This document shows, one piece after another, positions 15,632 through 24,346 of a DNA stretch of 64,000 nucleotides (position 1 is the stretch's first letter; the number at the start of each line of letters is the position of its first letter). The DNA is from Bacteriovorax stolpii (GTDB lineage: Bacteria > Bdellovibrionota > Bacteriovoracia > Bacteriovoracales > Bacteriovoracaceae), in contig CAMCYI010000002.1 of the NCBI GenBank assembly GCA_945883845.1, forward strand, positions 62,001-126,000, in the 5' to 3' direction. The notes under the pieces are model-generated. The model was not told the origin of the DNA and did not search any database. It saw nothing but the letters and a program-made list of their open reading frames with translations. Made by a program: the position numbers and the translations under genes.

Positions 15632-18322
15632 ATGAATGTTGTAAGCATTGGTTTATTAGCACTAATTTTCGCCGGACAGGTTTATTCTCAATCAAATCCT
15701 CCGGTAGCAGCTCCTGTTTGCGGTGGACTTAAACAAACTCCTTTGGCGACAGCAGAATGCTGTCAGGGATTGAAGCTCAACACGACAACAAATCTTTGTG
15801 AAGATCCGATTCAGGATTCAACCCTTCAGGTGTGCGTGTTTGATGAAGACTGTGCGGCCACCCAACCCGGTAAAGGCACTGGATGTTTTCCTCAAACAGA
15901 AGACGATTTATTTTCTGCTGAGGCGACCAATCCAAATCAGTTCACTCCGATTTCAGACCTGCAGGATACAGTTGATGACGACCGTGATGCGAATTCCAAT
16001 GAGCCAGTGGCCGCAGGACAGGCGTGTACAAAATCGAGTGACTGCATTTCATACGCTTGTGATTCTGCCACTTTGAAATGTCTCGACAGACGAATCTGTC
16101 GCTTAGGCGATGTCGGTGATCTGGTCAGAGATGGTGTGAGATGTGAAGAAGGCCTGATACGAAATGCAAATAGTGAATGTGATCTGACTGATCAGGATAA
16201 ACTATTGCTGTACCCACTCCTCATTAATGACGACATTATTGTTAAAGAAACGAACAGCTGTGACTTCCGCGAATATCAGAATGATCCACAGATGAAAGAG
16301 ATCCGTGAAAGAAGTATCGTCAGTATGAAAACGATTCGTGCGATGGAATGGCTTTTTGTAAACTCTACTCTTCAGGAGTCTGAGGAGTGTCTAAAACTCC
16401 TTCCGTATATGCGTGAGGGAATGGCAATTCCTTTCTATGCTGAACGAAAAACAATTCTTACCAACTTTAATATTGAGATGGCGAAGATTGAAAAAGACAA
16501 TCAGACGCTGGAAACAGCGAAAGACACTTCCAACACAATGACTTCCATCCATGGCGAAGCGATTAAAGAAAAAGATCTCGCCACTCGCAGAACATCAGGC
16601 TACGACGCCTTGAAACTCATGTGGAGAAGAAACCTATTGTTCCAGTCTTACGAAAAAGCGATGAAAGAACTAATTACTGCTGCCGGAAGCAAAGTCGGGG
16701 GCCTCGCATTGGAAATGGGGAACTGGAAAGATAAAGGTAAGGAATGGAAAGTTGGCGATAAGACCTGGAACGCGGGTACGGCCGGTACTTGTCGCGGAAA
16801 GAATTCTGAAAAAATTAAAAAACGCTGGGCAGCTTATTTCCAGGTTAATGCTTCCGGCCCGGAAAATGCTGAAGTCGTGAAAAGTAAAACCATTGCCGAT
16901 TACCTGGCCCTTGTGAATGGTGAATCTCCTGAAAGCGTCACGAGTACTCTTGTTAATGGTCCAAAAAATACAAAATTTAAAAATTACTTCCTCGTCGATC
17001 CATTGATGCCGGGAAATAAAGGTACCGACACATTTGATAAATTCGGAACCGGGAAACCTGGAAAGCGCACTCTTCCTGAAGGTTCTTACCCCGCCTTGAG
17101 GAAAGCCTTCAAGGCGAGCATCATCAGTCACTTTCGTAGTATGAAAGGTGCTGGCGCTCCTGAAGAATTCGTTTTCGAGCCTGAGATCGTGAAGATGGAA
17201 GCAAGAAACTGCATCGACAAACCAGACGGTCCAAACTGTGAGCTCTACACGGCATTCATCGAGGAAATGACTGACATTGCTTTCGCGCAATTTCTGGCCT
17301 ACTCCATTCATTCAAAAAATTCGTACAAACGCTACTTTAGTCAGGCGAATATGAGACGCAAGCTCCTCGCAAAGTATGAAACGGACATGCAGAACATTAC
17401 TAAATATTATGAATCCATGGCCACTGCACGTACTGATCAGAACTCGTGTCTTGAAAAGGCCATGAACCAGATTGTGGCTGACTTTATTGATGATGGCGCT
17501 GGGGTTCAGCTTGATGTTACCGGCCCCTCCACCAGCGGGTCTAACTCAGGATCTTCAACTGGATCGAGTCTTGGTGGCGGTACTTTGAACGGAACATCGA
17601 CGGCCACAGGTTCTGCGAATGTAAACGGTCTTGGTACCTCAGGTTCAGGGACTAAGGACTCATTGAGAGTGACTACCGTTTCCCGCCTTCCATTCTCTGC
17701 TGACCTTCGTTTTGGTTCTCTGAAGAACATGACTAAAGGTGGGATGATGGACAACATCAGCGGAAGTTCATCACTTGGTAGTGGATCTTTTTCGAGCAGT
17801 TCTAATAACAAACAGTTTGCGGCGAATTTTAATAACATGAAGACCATAAATTCCACCGCCCTCGCTAAAGGAATTAATCTTGCCGCGAAAGAGAAGACAT
17901 TGTTGCCTTCTCTGAAAAATCTCAGCAAGTCTTCTTCTTCTTCTTCAGCGAATCCGTCTAAAGTTGCAAGCAATGGCCTGGGTAGTTCCGGTGTAGCTTT
18001 AGAGATAGTTCCGACGAACCTGGAGAAAGAAGCAGAAATGGATCTCAAGAGAAAAGTCATTGAAACCGGCGAGGCAAAAGTAACTGCAGATAAAACATCA
18101 CCGGCAAGACCAACACCATTGACTGGTACATACCCGCAGACGGGTAGTCTTGGTAGTACGCCGATCAGCACCTCAGACCAGGAAATCATTGAGGCGAGCT
18201 ACGAGCGCACGAAAAGGGAATTCATCTCTGATGAGGAAGATCCTCTCTTCAGTAAAGTATCTAAGGCCTATGTGCGAAATCTGGATAAGATTCTGACGAA
18301 GAAAAAGAAAATCGAAGAATAA
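15632..18322 (+). CDS. Large secreted protein with cysteine-rich N-terminus and Ser/Gly-rich region
   Basis: 896 residues with a signal peptide (MNVVSIGLLALIFAGQVYS). The first 220 mature residues hold about 16 cysteines, including segments like CTKSSDCISYAC that resemble small Dickkopf/EGF-like eukaryote-type modules. A central helical part follows (about 230-620). Residues about 635-770 are low complexity, rich in Ser, Gly, Thr and Asn, then a charged C-terminal part ends KKKKIEE. The layout suggests a surface or exported protein stabilised by disulfides. No family recognised. Ribosome site AAGGAC precedes ATG 15632; a long antisense frame inside it is a shadow. Confidence 0.75.
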   Translation: MNVVSIGLLALIFAGQVYSQSNPPVAAPVCGGLKQTPLATAECCQGLKLNTTTNLCEDPIQDSTLQVCVFDEDCAATQPGKGTGCFPQTEDDLFSAEATNPNQFTPISDLQDTVDDDRDANSNEPVAAGQACTKSSDCISYACDSATLKCLDRRICRLGDVGDLVRDGVRCEEGLIRNANSECDLTDQDKLLLYPLLINDDIIVKETNSCDFREYQNDPQMKEIRERSIVSMKTIRAMEWLFVNSTLQESEECLKLLPYMREGMAIPFYAERKTILTNFNIEMAKIEKDNQTLETAKDTSNTMTSIHGEAIKEKDLATRRTSGYDALKLMWRRNLLFQSYEKAMKELITAAGSKVGGLALEMGNWKDKGKEWKVGDKTWNAGTAGTCRGKNSEKIKKRWAAYFQVNASGPENAEVVKSKTIADYLALVNGESPESVTSTLVNGPKNTKFKNYFLVDPLMPGNKGTDTFDKFGTGKPGKRTLPEGSYPALRKAFKASIISHFRSMKGAGAPEEFVFEPEIVKMEARNCIDKPDGPNCELYTAFIEEMTDIAFAQFLAYSIHSKNSYKRYFSQANMRRKLLAKYETDMQNITKYYESMATARTDQNSCLEKAMNQIVADFIDDGAGVQLDVTGPSTSGSNSGSSTGSSLGGGTLNGTSTATGSANVNGLGTSGSGTKDSLRVTTVSRLPFSADLRFGSLKNMTKGGMMDNISGSSSLGSGSFSSSSNNKQFAANFNNMKTINSTALAKGINLAAKEKTLLPSLKNLSKSSSSSSANPSKVASNGLGSSGVALEIVPTNLEKEAEMDLKRKVIETGEAKVTADKTSPARPTPLTGTYPQTGSLGSTPISTSDQEIIEASYERTKREFISDEEDPLFSKVSKAYVRNLDKILTKKKKIEE

Positions 18323-18336
18323 TCAAGGATGAGACT

Positions 18337-19692
18337 CTAACGACGACGGCCGCTGCGACGATAGCGGCGACGTCCACTACGTTTCTTCCTGACTTCATTG
18401 AGATTGTTCTGAAGGTCCTTGATAAAGACAGCGAGTTCGCGGCGATAATGAGTTTCTCCGTCTTCGCCGATATTTTCAACTTCCATAAACCAGTGGTTAT
18501 CTTTGGCCAGGTTATCGAGGATCGTGAAATTTACACGTGCTTTTTCAGCAACAACCCTCCACGGGTTTGTGTCCCGGGAGTCAGGATATGTTTTGCCATG
18601 AATAGGACTGGAAGTGATTTCAAAGCTTGGGCGCCCGAAGAGGCTGCGTGGGAACTGCATGATCTCCGACATGTGCCGGTCACCACTGATAAAGATAAAA
18701 GGAGTATTCGTTTTTTTCAGGTCGTCTGAAAATTTACCAAACTCACGAGGATGCTTTTTTTCGAACGAATCAAACTCGTGATATCCACCAAAGAATTGAT
18801 CACCTTTAATGATCAAACTTGGATTTGGCTCTTCCTCAAGCTTGCTCATAAGCCATTTGTACTGGTCAATGCCGATATGAGTTCCATCAGGGTCTGAGTC
18901 CCGAAAAGTGCGTGCATCGAGGAAGTAGAGGTTAAAGTCACCTAATGAAAGCAGACCGCCAACACCGAATCCTTTAAAAAATTCGTCATCACTGAGAGAT
19001 TGAGCAAAGAAGGCATCAAACACTTCACGAGACTGCTCTTTGTGAGGGTAATCTGCGCCGGAGTTATTTGCGCCGTAATCATGGTCATCCCACAGTCCAT
19101 GCACCGGAATGAGTTTTTCCATAAAGTACACAGGAAGGCTTAACCTGATGTCCACGTAGCGCTTCCAGAGAAGCTCCTCATCGACGATTAGTTTTTTGTT
19201 AAGGCCTCCGACACCTTTATCAGCATAAACGTTGTCACCAATCATCAGAAGGTACTCAGGTTTTCTTTTCGCCACCTCATCCCAGATTTTAAACTTCTTG
19301 GGAAAGTTATCATCCATGCAGGAAGCGATCGCTAAACGAAGATGCTGGCTCTCGAGCTGGCCCTGGCCGATCAGACGCTGATCAACAACTTTTTCACCTT
19401 CGTAGACGACGAGGTTATAAAGAACTTTTGAATCGCGAACGAATACCATTTTATGAATAACGTATTCTGAAAATGGACGGGAAACGATTTTGATTTCTTC
19501 GGGTTTGAGAATCTTGCCTTCAGAAGTACGGAGTTCAAATCTAAGGATCTTGTTCTTATCAGCGACGACGGAAAACTCAACTTCCTTGATGCTTGTGATT
19601 CCCTGAAGAATAGAAAGTTTGTCTGTACGTCTCTCTGGTAGTTGAGCACAGCTGACAAAAAGCAGGATCAATAATAAGTATTGGAACTTCAA
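18337..19692 (-). CDS. PhoD-like alkaline phosphatase, lipoprotein
   Basis: 451 residues. The N-terminus is a lipoprotein signal with lipobox LFVSC (lipidated C15). The metallophosphatase motifs IGDN (151-154), WDDHD (201-205) and SGDRH (336-340) and the SCMDD element (124-128) mark the PhoD family, which binds Fe/Ca and cleaves phosphomono- and diesters outside the inner membrane. An unusual arginine-rich tail, RKKRSGRRRYRRSGRRR, closes the protein; its DNA is a GC-rich low-complexity run. It may bind nucleic acid or phospholipid, or be a late extension. It follows the Maf gene by 27 bases on the same strand. Confidence 0.85.
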   Translation of the reverse strand: MKFQYLLLILLFVSCAQLPERRTDKLSILQGITSIKEVEFSVVADKNKILRFELRTSEGKILKPEEIKIVSRPFSEYVIHKMVFVRDSKVLYNLVVYEGEKVVDQRLIGQGQLESQHLRLAIASCMDDNFPKKFKIWDEVAKRKPEYLLMIGDNVYADKGVGGLNKKLIVDEELLWKRYVDIRLSLPVYFMEKLIPVHGLWDDHDYGANNSGADYPHKEQSREVFDAFFAQSLSDDEFFKGFGVGGLLSLGDFNLYFLDARTFRDSDPDGTHIGIDQYKWLMSKLEEEPNPSLIIKGDQFFGGYHEFDSFEKKHPREFGKFSDDLKKTNTPFIFISGDRHMSEIMQFPRSLFGRPSFEITSSPIHGKTYPDSRDTNPWRVVAEKARVNFTILDNLAKDNHWFMEVENIGEDGETHYRRELAVFIKDLQNNLNEVRKKRSGRRRYRRSGRRR

Positions 19693-19719
19693 AAAACGTC
19701 CTCCATCGGAGCTGATAGC

Positions 19720-20322
19720 TTAAATCGTATAACCCTGTTTGACGAGGAGGTTTGCGAGCTCAATAAGGGGTAAACCGATGATGGCAGTGTGATCCTGCGT
19801 CTCTATGGATTCAAAAAGCTTAATCCCGCCGGATTCCAATTTGTAACTTCCAGCGCAATCAAGGGGGGAGTCAAGATGGACGTAGTTTTCGATGCTTTGT
19901 TTTTTCAAGGGCCGCATCTTAAGGACTGTCCGATTCAGAAATGTTTCTTCACCCTTTGGGTTGATGACGGTGACAGCAGTCAGAAGTTCGTGAGTTTTAC
20001 CCTGCATACTCAGAAGCTGATCGATGGCCTTTTCTGTTGAGTGAGGTTTACCGAGGATTATTCCGTCCACATGACAAACCTGATCTGAGCCAATCACACA
20101 ACCATCAGGTCGCTTTAAGAAGACAGCACGGGCCTTGAGAGCAGAGAGTTTTGTGGCAAGATCCGATGGTGAAAGACCTTTGTCCTTGAATTCATCTTCG
20201 TCGACACCAGGTGCGATGGATTCAAATGGAAACCCAAGTTGAGCAAGTAGAGAGCCGCGATATTTAGACGTGCTTGCCAGGATGAGAGGCCAGGGCAAGG
20301 TTAGTGATTGATTTTTTCCCAT
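19720..20322 (-). CDS. maf: Maf-family nucleotide pyrophosphatase
   Basis: A 200-residue Maf/Ham1-fold protein. The family opening LILASTSKYRGSLLAQLG at about 14-31, the DEDE...KDKG segment, the GSDQ motif near residue 78 (GSDQVCHVDG) and the late GLPL are present. Maf proteins hydrolyse non-canonical or methylated NTPs, or UTP/dTTP, to monophosphates and can delay septation. STSKYR resembles the YceF (m7GTP) branch more than YhdE, but this is not certain. The start overlaps the preceding small gene by 22 bases, in an operon with the ROK kinase. Confidence 0.87.
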   Translation of the reverse strand: MGKNQSLTLPWPLILASTSKYRGSLLAQLGFPFESIAPGVDEDEFKDKGLSPSDLATKLSALKARAVFLKRPDGCVIGSDQVCHVDGIILGKPHSTEKAIDQLLSMQGKTHELLTAVTVINPKGEETFLNRTVLKMRPLKKQSIENYVHLDSPLDCAGSYKLESGGIKLFESIETQDHTAIIGLPLIELANLLVKQGYTI

Positions 20323-20624
20323 ATTTTCAGACAGAAGATGCGGTTCTGTTTTAAGTCCTTCCAGGGATAATCCAGGATGATGTCCCGGGTAGGTGATTTG
20401 TTAATGCCGGCAGCGAGACAACTCTTGCAAAGAGTGAGGGTATAAAACTTGCGGTAGTAAGCAAAGACCGCTGCGTATTTTTGTTCAGTGTCTTCGGCAA
20501 CCATGAGAGCTTTTTTCAGTTTTCTTGCGTGAGAGGACATGATCTCACTCATCTTCCTGGCATCTTTGTTGGACGGATCCATCCTCCAGTCCGAAGGAAC
20601 TTCAATGAGTGGTTCTGCATTCAT
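20301..20624 (-). CDS. Conserved-looking small protein of unknown function
   Basis: A 107-residue basic cytoplasmic protein without signal peptide. It contains a helical, charged middle (ARKLKKALMVAEDTEQKYAAV) and one LCKSC motif (about residues 70-74). It overlaps the ROK gene stop by ATGA at the front and the Maf gene by 22 bases at the back, so it is very probably a real, translationally coupled operon member. Function unknown. Confidence 0.65.
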   Translation of the reverse strand: MNAEPLIEVPSDWRMDPSNKDARKMSEIMSSHARKLKKALMVAEDTEQKYAAVFAYYRKFYTLTLCKSCLAAGINKSPTRDIILDYPWKDLKQNRIFCLKIWEKINH

Positions 20625-21559
20625 CTGCTGACCTCATTCATAATCAAGGCAGCTCCTCCATACACGGCACCTTTCTCAGCAGAGAGAGTCGCGGTGAGGA
20701 TCTGAATTTTATTTTTGAAGCTGAAATGAATTAGCGCATTTAATTTCTGAATGATCACATCGTTGAAAGGTTCGCCGAGTTTAGAAACTCCGCCACCGAT
20801 AATAAACGCTTCCGGGCCGAGGAGGATGGCCATGCTGACAAGTCCACTCGCTAGTTCTTCAGCGATCGTATCAATGATCGTTAGCGCGCGTGGATCTTTC
20901 TCTCTAAAAAGTTCGCCCAGCTTCTCAATCGTCCACTCTTCATTGGTAAGTTCGCGGATCGTTTGCTTGATACCTTTGGCAGAAAGAAAACTTTCCAGGT
21001 GATTCATTCCACCACAAGAGCAGAGTCTTTTCTTATCGTGAGGAATGATAACATGTCCACCTTCAGCACCTAGAGCATCGTAGCCTCTGTGAAGGTCGTG
21101 ATTGAGGATGAGACCAGTGCCTACACCTGTACCGAGTGTCACAAGAATAAAATCACGGAAGTGCTGTCCCGATCCCCATTTCTTCTCACCAAGAGCAGCG
21201 AGATTGGCATCGTTTTCAATCACAGCAGGTGCTTTAAAATTTTGCGCGAGTAGTTCCTTGAGAGCGACTTTTTTCCATCCGAGATTCGGCGCATATTCAA
21301 TACGCCCGGTGAAATAATTTGCCATTGGTGCCCCGGCACCAACGCCCACAATATGCGGATCTCCAAGTGAAAGCCCCTGTGCATCTTTAAGCATGATGGC
21401 GGCCTCTGCCGCGACTTGTGAAATAAATTGCTCAGGTGGAATCTGCGATAAAGTCGGGACGTGAGAGTACTTGATCATTGCACCTGACTGATCAAAGAGA
21501 CCAATCTTCGTGTTCGTGCCACCGATGTCGACGCCAAATGCCAGTTTGTCCTGATTCAT
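20621..21559 (-). CDS. ROK-family sugar kinase (glucokinase-like)
   Basis: 312 residues from ATG 21559; an in-frame ATG at 21589 would add ten residues that are not family-like. The ATP-binding FGVDIGGTNTKIG opens the protein, ENDANLAALGE carries the catalytic Asp, GTGVGTGLI follows, and the ROK zinc motif is the CSCGGMNHLESF stretch. ROK kinases phosphorylate glucose or related hexoses in the cytoplasm. The absence of an N-terminal winged helix makes it a kinase rather than a NagC-type repressor. It heads the ROK - unknown - Maf - PhoD run on the minus strand. Confidence 0.87.
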   Translation of the reverse strand: MNQDKLAFGVDIGGTNTKIGLFDQSGAMIKYSHVPTLSQIPPEQFISQVAAEAAIMLKDAQGLSLGDPHIVGVGAGAPMANYFTGRIEYAPNLGWKKVALKELLAQNFKAPAVIENDANLAALGEKKWGSGQHFRDFILVTLGTGVGTGLILNHDLHRGYDALGAEGGHVIIPHDKKRLCSCGGMNHLESFLSAKGIKQTIRELTNEEWTIEKLGELFREKDPRALTIIDTIAEELASGLVSMAILLGPEAFIIGGGVSKLGEPFNDVIIQKLNALIHFSFKNKIQILTATLSAEKGAVYGGAALIMNEVSR

Positions 21560-21627
21560 GCTCAAAACGCTATCACGAAAGGACGCCATCGGCTATCATT
21601 GAGGTATACACTACAAGAGTTAACGCT

Positions 21628-22698
21628 GTGAAACCTGTCAATCTGACTCAACTGCTTTCCCATTCACCGACGCGCACACTGAGTTTTTTTTACTGCGCTA
21701 GAAATCCGGCCGAAGGGAAGGGCTTTGATTTTTTCTATGAAGACATGCTCTTCCAGCTCGAGAGCATGGAGGAAGAGAAGTTACTAGAGCACCTTCGTGA
21801 CCAGAAGGCCCAATTTCATCGCATCATTAAGCGCTATCCTACAAAAACCTGCGGTTTTTTTCTCTCCGATACACTCAACGGCTTCACTCTTCTGGATCAC
21901 GAAGTCGAAGCGTATTTTCAATTGGGCCCTCACTTTCATGTTCGGCCCCTGCTGGAGCAGGCCTACGTCAATCCTGAATTTATTCTTATCAACGTCTCTT
22001 TCTATGATCTCAAGATCTATCGCGGAGACTTTCAACATCTGGAAGTCATCGACCAGTTTGAATTTGATCAGGTTCAGAGTGGTTACGGCGAACTTTCACC
22101 AAAATTCTATGCTCCCCAGTACATGGGACTGATTCCCTATAAAACAATTGTAGCGTTGAAGAATCTCAGCCGCCGCCTTGCTGAAAGAATCCTTTATGAA
22201 TCTGTCCCGGTTGTTGTGACGGGTCTCGCAGATACGAAGGCGATTTTTCTCCAGGGATTTGAGCACCACTTTGGCGTTATTTCCCATCTCAATGAAGATT
22301 TTTATGAGAAAACATGTGTGGAAATCCTCCAGCGCTGTCTCGCTTTTCGTCCGATTGTGGCGGACTATTATCACGCTCAATTTAAAGAGCGTCTCAAGCG
22401 TCTGAGTAAGTCCCCGCGACTTCTCACTGACCTTAAGGATATTATTAAAGCGACGGCAGGTGGAAGAGTGATCCAGCTCGTTCTTCCGACGGATAGAAAA
22501 GTTTGGGGCTTTGTGAATTTTGAAACCGGTGAATACGAACTCCATAAACGTGTTCATAAAAATAATCCGTGTGTCGATATCCTGAATGAAATTGCTGAAG
22601 AAGTACTCAAGCAAGGTGGAAGAATCCAGGTGCTACCTCCCCATTTTTTTCCACTTGAGGCAAACGCACTTGCCATCCTCAAAGGATCAAAGCGATGA
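21628..22698 (+). CDS. BaeRF family 3 protein (bacterial release-factor-like, ribosome-linked)
   Basis: About 356 residues from GTG 21628; the open frame extends upstream but that part is antisense to the ROK gene and not protein-like. The pattern FFLSDTLNGFTLLDHEVEAYF, then HFHVRPLLEQAYVNPEFILINVS, and the C-terminal GRVIQLVLPTDRKVWG with a late KQGGRIQVLPPHFFP matches the BaeRF3 family, relatives of archaeo-eukaryotic release factor eRF1. A role in ribosome rescue or translation control is predicted for the family from its fold but is not proven. The stop overlaps the carbonic anhydrase start by four bases. Confidence 0.65.
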   Translation: MKPVNLTQLLSHSPTRTLSFFYCARNPAEGKGFDFFYEDMLFQLESMEEEKLLEHLRDQKAQFHRIIKRYPTKTCGFFLSDTLNGFTLLDHEVEAYFQLGPHFHVRPLLEQAYVNPEFILINVSFYDLKIYRGDFQHLEVIDQFEFDQVQSGYGELSPKFYAPQYMGLIPYKTIVALKNLSRRLAERILYESVPVVVTGLADTKAIFLQGFEHHFGVISHLNEDFYEKTCVEILQRCLAFRPIVADYYHAQFKERLKRLSKSPRLLTDLKDIIKATAGGRVIQLVLPTDRKVWGFVNFETGEYELHKRVHKNNPCVDILNEIAEEVLKQGGRIQVLPPHFFPLEANALAILKGSKR

Positions 22699-23264
22699 AA
22701 ATTTCCCGTTACCTTTCTTTCTGGCCTTCAATTGGTAGCCGTACTTTTATTGCAGACGGTGCGAAAATCATTGGCCGCGTTGAACTCGGTGACCATGCGA
22801 ACATCTGGTATAACTGTGTGGTTCGGGCCGACGTGAATTTTATTAAAGTAGGCAAGAACACCAATGTTCAGGACTTATGCATGCTTCATGTAACTGAACT
22901 GAATTCCCTTACTATCGGAGAGAACACTTCTCTTGGTCATAGTGTAGTCCTGCACGGTTGCAAAGTAGGGAATGGTTGCCTGATTGGTATGGGGGCCATT
23001 ATCCTTGATGGAGCAGAGATCGGAGATGAGTGTCTCGTTGCCGCCGGGTCACTGGTCACTCCGGGTAAAAAATTTCCTGCGGGCTCCATGATCAAAGGTC
23101 GTCCGGCCGTTATCGAGAGAGAACTTTCTCCCGAAGAGCGCAAGAAAATCGCTAACCACTATGTGGCGTATGTGGGATACAAAGAACAGTATCTCAAAAT
23201 GGAAGAAGAAGATGGAACTCATCAGAAAAAAAACAGCTCGTCGAATGAAGGATCTGATCGATAA
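22695..23264 (+). CDS. Gamma-class carbonic anhydrase-like protein
   Basis: 189 residues of left-handed beta-helix built of hexapeptide repeats. The three metal-binding histidines H65, H82 and H87 (H-x16-H-x4-H) are all present, as in YrdA/PaaY/CaiE proteins. It could hydrate CO2 with zinc or iron, though many family members are inactive as anhydrases. The C-terminal 25 residues are charged and lie over the start of the next gene. Coupled (ATGA) to the BaeRF3 gene. Family sure, activity uncertain. Confidence 0.87.
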   Translation: MKISRYLSFWPSIGSRTFIADGAKIIGRVELGDHANIWYNCVVRADVNFIKVGKNTNVQDLCMLHVTELNSLTIGENTSLGHSVVLHGCKVGNGCLIGMGAIILDGAEIGDECLVAAGSLVTPGKKFPAGSMIKGRPAVIERELSPEERKKIANHYVAYVGYKEQYLKMEEEDGTHQKKNSSSNEGSDR

Positions 23265-24048
23265 GATCACCGACGACAATCTTTTCCTTCTTTCGTCATC
23301 GGTTTCTTACTATTCGGCCCTGGGTCTCGCACCGTTCCTCTTGATTCTTCTTTTCGTGGCCTCCATCCTTGGACAAAATGTCCAGGAGAGTATCGTTGCT
23401 CAAACTTCCCAGTATTTTTCCTCCGAACTCGGACAGATGATCAAGCTCATCTTTGACAACGTTAATGAAGGTGTGAACGTCGGATCGATTTCCGGTGTCA
23501 TTGGTGTCGTTATCCTTCTCTCGACCGCATCGCTGGTTTTCCTGCAATTCAGATATGCCTTTGACGTCATCTACGGCACTCACCGGCGCGAGATCTCGAA
23601 ATCCAACTGGGAAATGATCAAGGAAAGAATTTTTGCGATGGTGGTGATTCTTGGCGGTGCCCTGCTCGTGATTATCTCGTTCTCGCTCGGGTCTCTCTCG
23701 GAATACTTCTTCGGACCTGGCCTAAGAGAATCCGGCCTCGCGAAGTTTACTTTGTTCCTTGTAAACCTGTCAGTGAACGTCATTCTCTTCACGGGTGCTC
23801 ACTATTTCGTTCCTACAAAAAAACCAAAATTGATAGACTCTCTCAGGATCGCCATGCTCTCTTCGTTCTTCTTCATGGTCGGGAACCTCATCCTGGCTAC
23901 CTACCTCAAGCGCGTGGCCGCGAACTCCGTTTACGGAGCGGCGGGATCACTTCTCGTGTTCCTCACGTGGACTTACTATTCCTCATTCACAGTTTTTTTA
24001 AGTGTCGAGGTCTTCACTTACTTTCGGAAGATCGGGCGTCGAATCTGA
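23212..24048 (+). CDS. YihY/UPF0761-family inner membrane protein
   Basis: 278 residues from ATG 23212, chosen because GGAAGAAGAAG precedes it and family sequence starts soon after. The upstream ATG 23161 would read through the end of the anhydrase gene. Six hydrophobic segments, with the typical opening SVSYYSALGLAPFLLILL and the later YTYFRKIG-type ending, match the YihY/BrkB family, once thought to be RNase BN and now viewed as a membrane protein of uncertain role. It overlaps the anhydrase gene by 53 bases. Confidence 0.85.
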   Translation: MELIRKKTARRMKDLIDKITDDNLFLLSSSVSYYSALGLAPFLLILLFVASILGQNVQESIVAQTSQYFSSELGQMIKLIFDNVNEGVNVGSISGVIGVVILLSTASLVFLQFRYAFDVIYGTHRREISKSNWEMIKERIFAMVVILGGALLVIISFSLGSLSEYFFGPGLRESGLAKFTLFLVNLSVNVILFTGAHYFVPTKKPKLIDSLRIAMLSSFFFMVGNLILATYLKRVAANSVYGAAGSLLVFLTWTYYSSFTVFLSVEVFTYFRKIGRRI

Positions 24049-24090
24049 GACTTCTTCTGTCGCAAAGCCATCATGTCCTGATGTGAGGAA

Positions 24091-24318
24091 ATGGATCGAG
24101 TTCGCCAGAGTACACATAGAATGGAATTTCAGGATTCGCAACGGGGGGTTTTTCGAGATCGGCTGCTGATTTTGATGGCCCTGAAGTTTAGTTTCATGAA
24201 GGGTTTTCACTGTGAAAATTTTCTGGCCAGGGCCAATCTGACCTCAACCCTGTCAAAACTTTTGACGGCCATGCTCAATTCTTCACTCATCCTGATTCCC
24301 CTGGGCGCTTTCGGGTAA
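24091..24318 (+). CDS. Doubtful small ORF between yihY and the next secreted protein
   Basis: The 298-base space 24049-24346 holds this 75-codon frame with GAGGA seven bases before ATG 24091. The product is mixed basic and hydrophobic with no recognisable feature, and a similar-length antisense frame exists. I see no other signal there apart from the ribosome site of the gene at 24347. Confidence 0.2.
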   Translation: MDRVRQSTHRMEFQDSQRGVFRDRLLILMALKFSFMKGFHCENFLARANLTSTLSKLLTAMLNSSLILIPLGAFG

Positions 24319-24346
24319 ACTGATGAAAATCTAATGGAGAACGCTC

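Noticed and set aside
16670..17311. A 213-codon minus-strand frame inside the large secreted protein gene
   Set aside because: Antisense shadow; composition mirrors the opposite strand and no start signal is seen.
17506..18189. A 227-codon minus-strand frame, proline/leucine-rich
   Set aside because: Antisense to the Ser/Gly-rich region; low complexity explains its openness.
23998..24210. A 70-codon minus-strand frame over the end of yihY
   Set aside because: No ribosome site and overlaps a real gene end.
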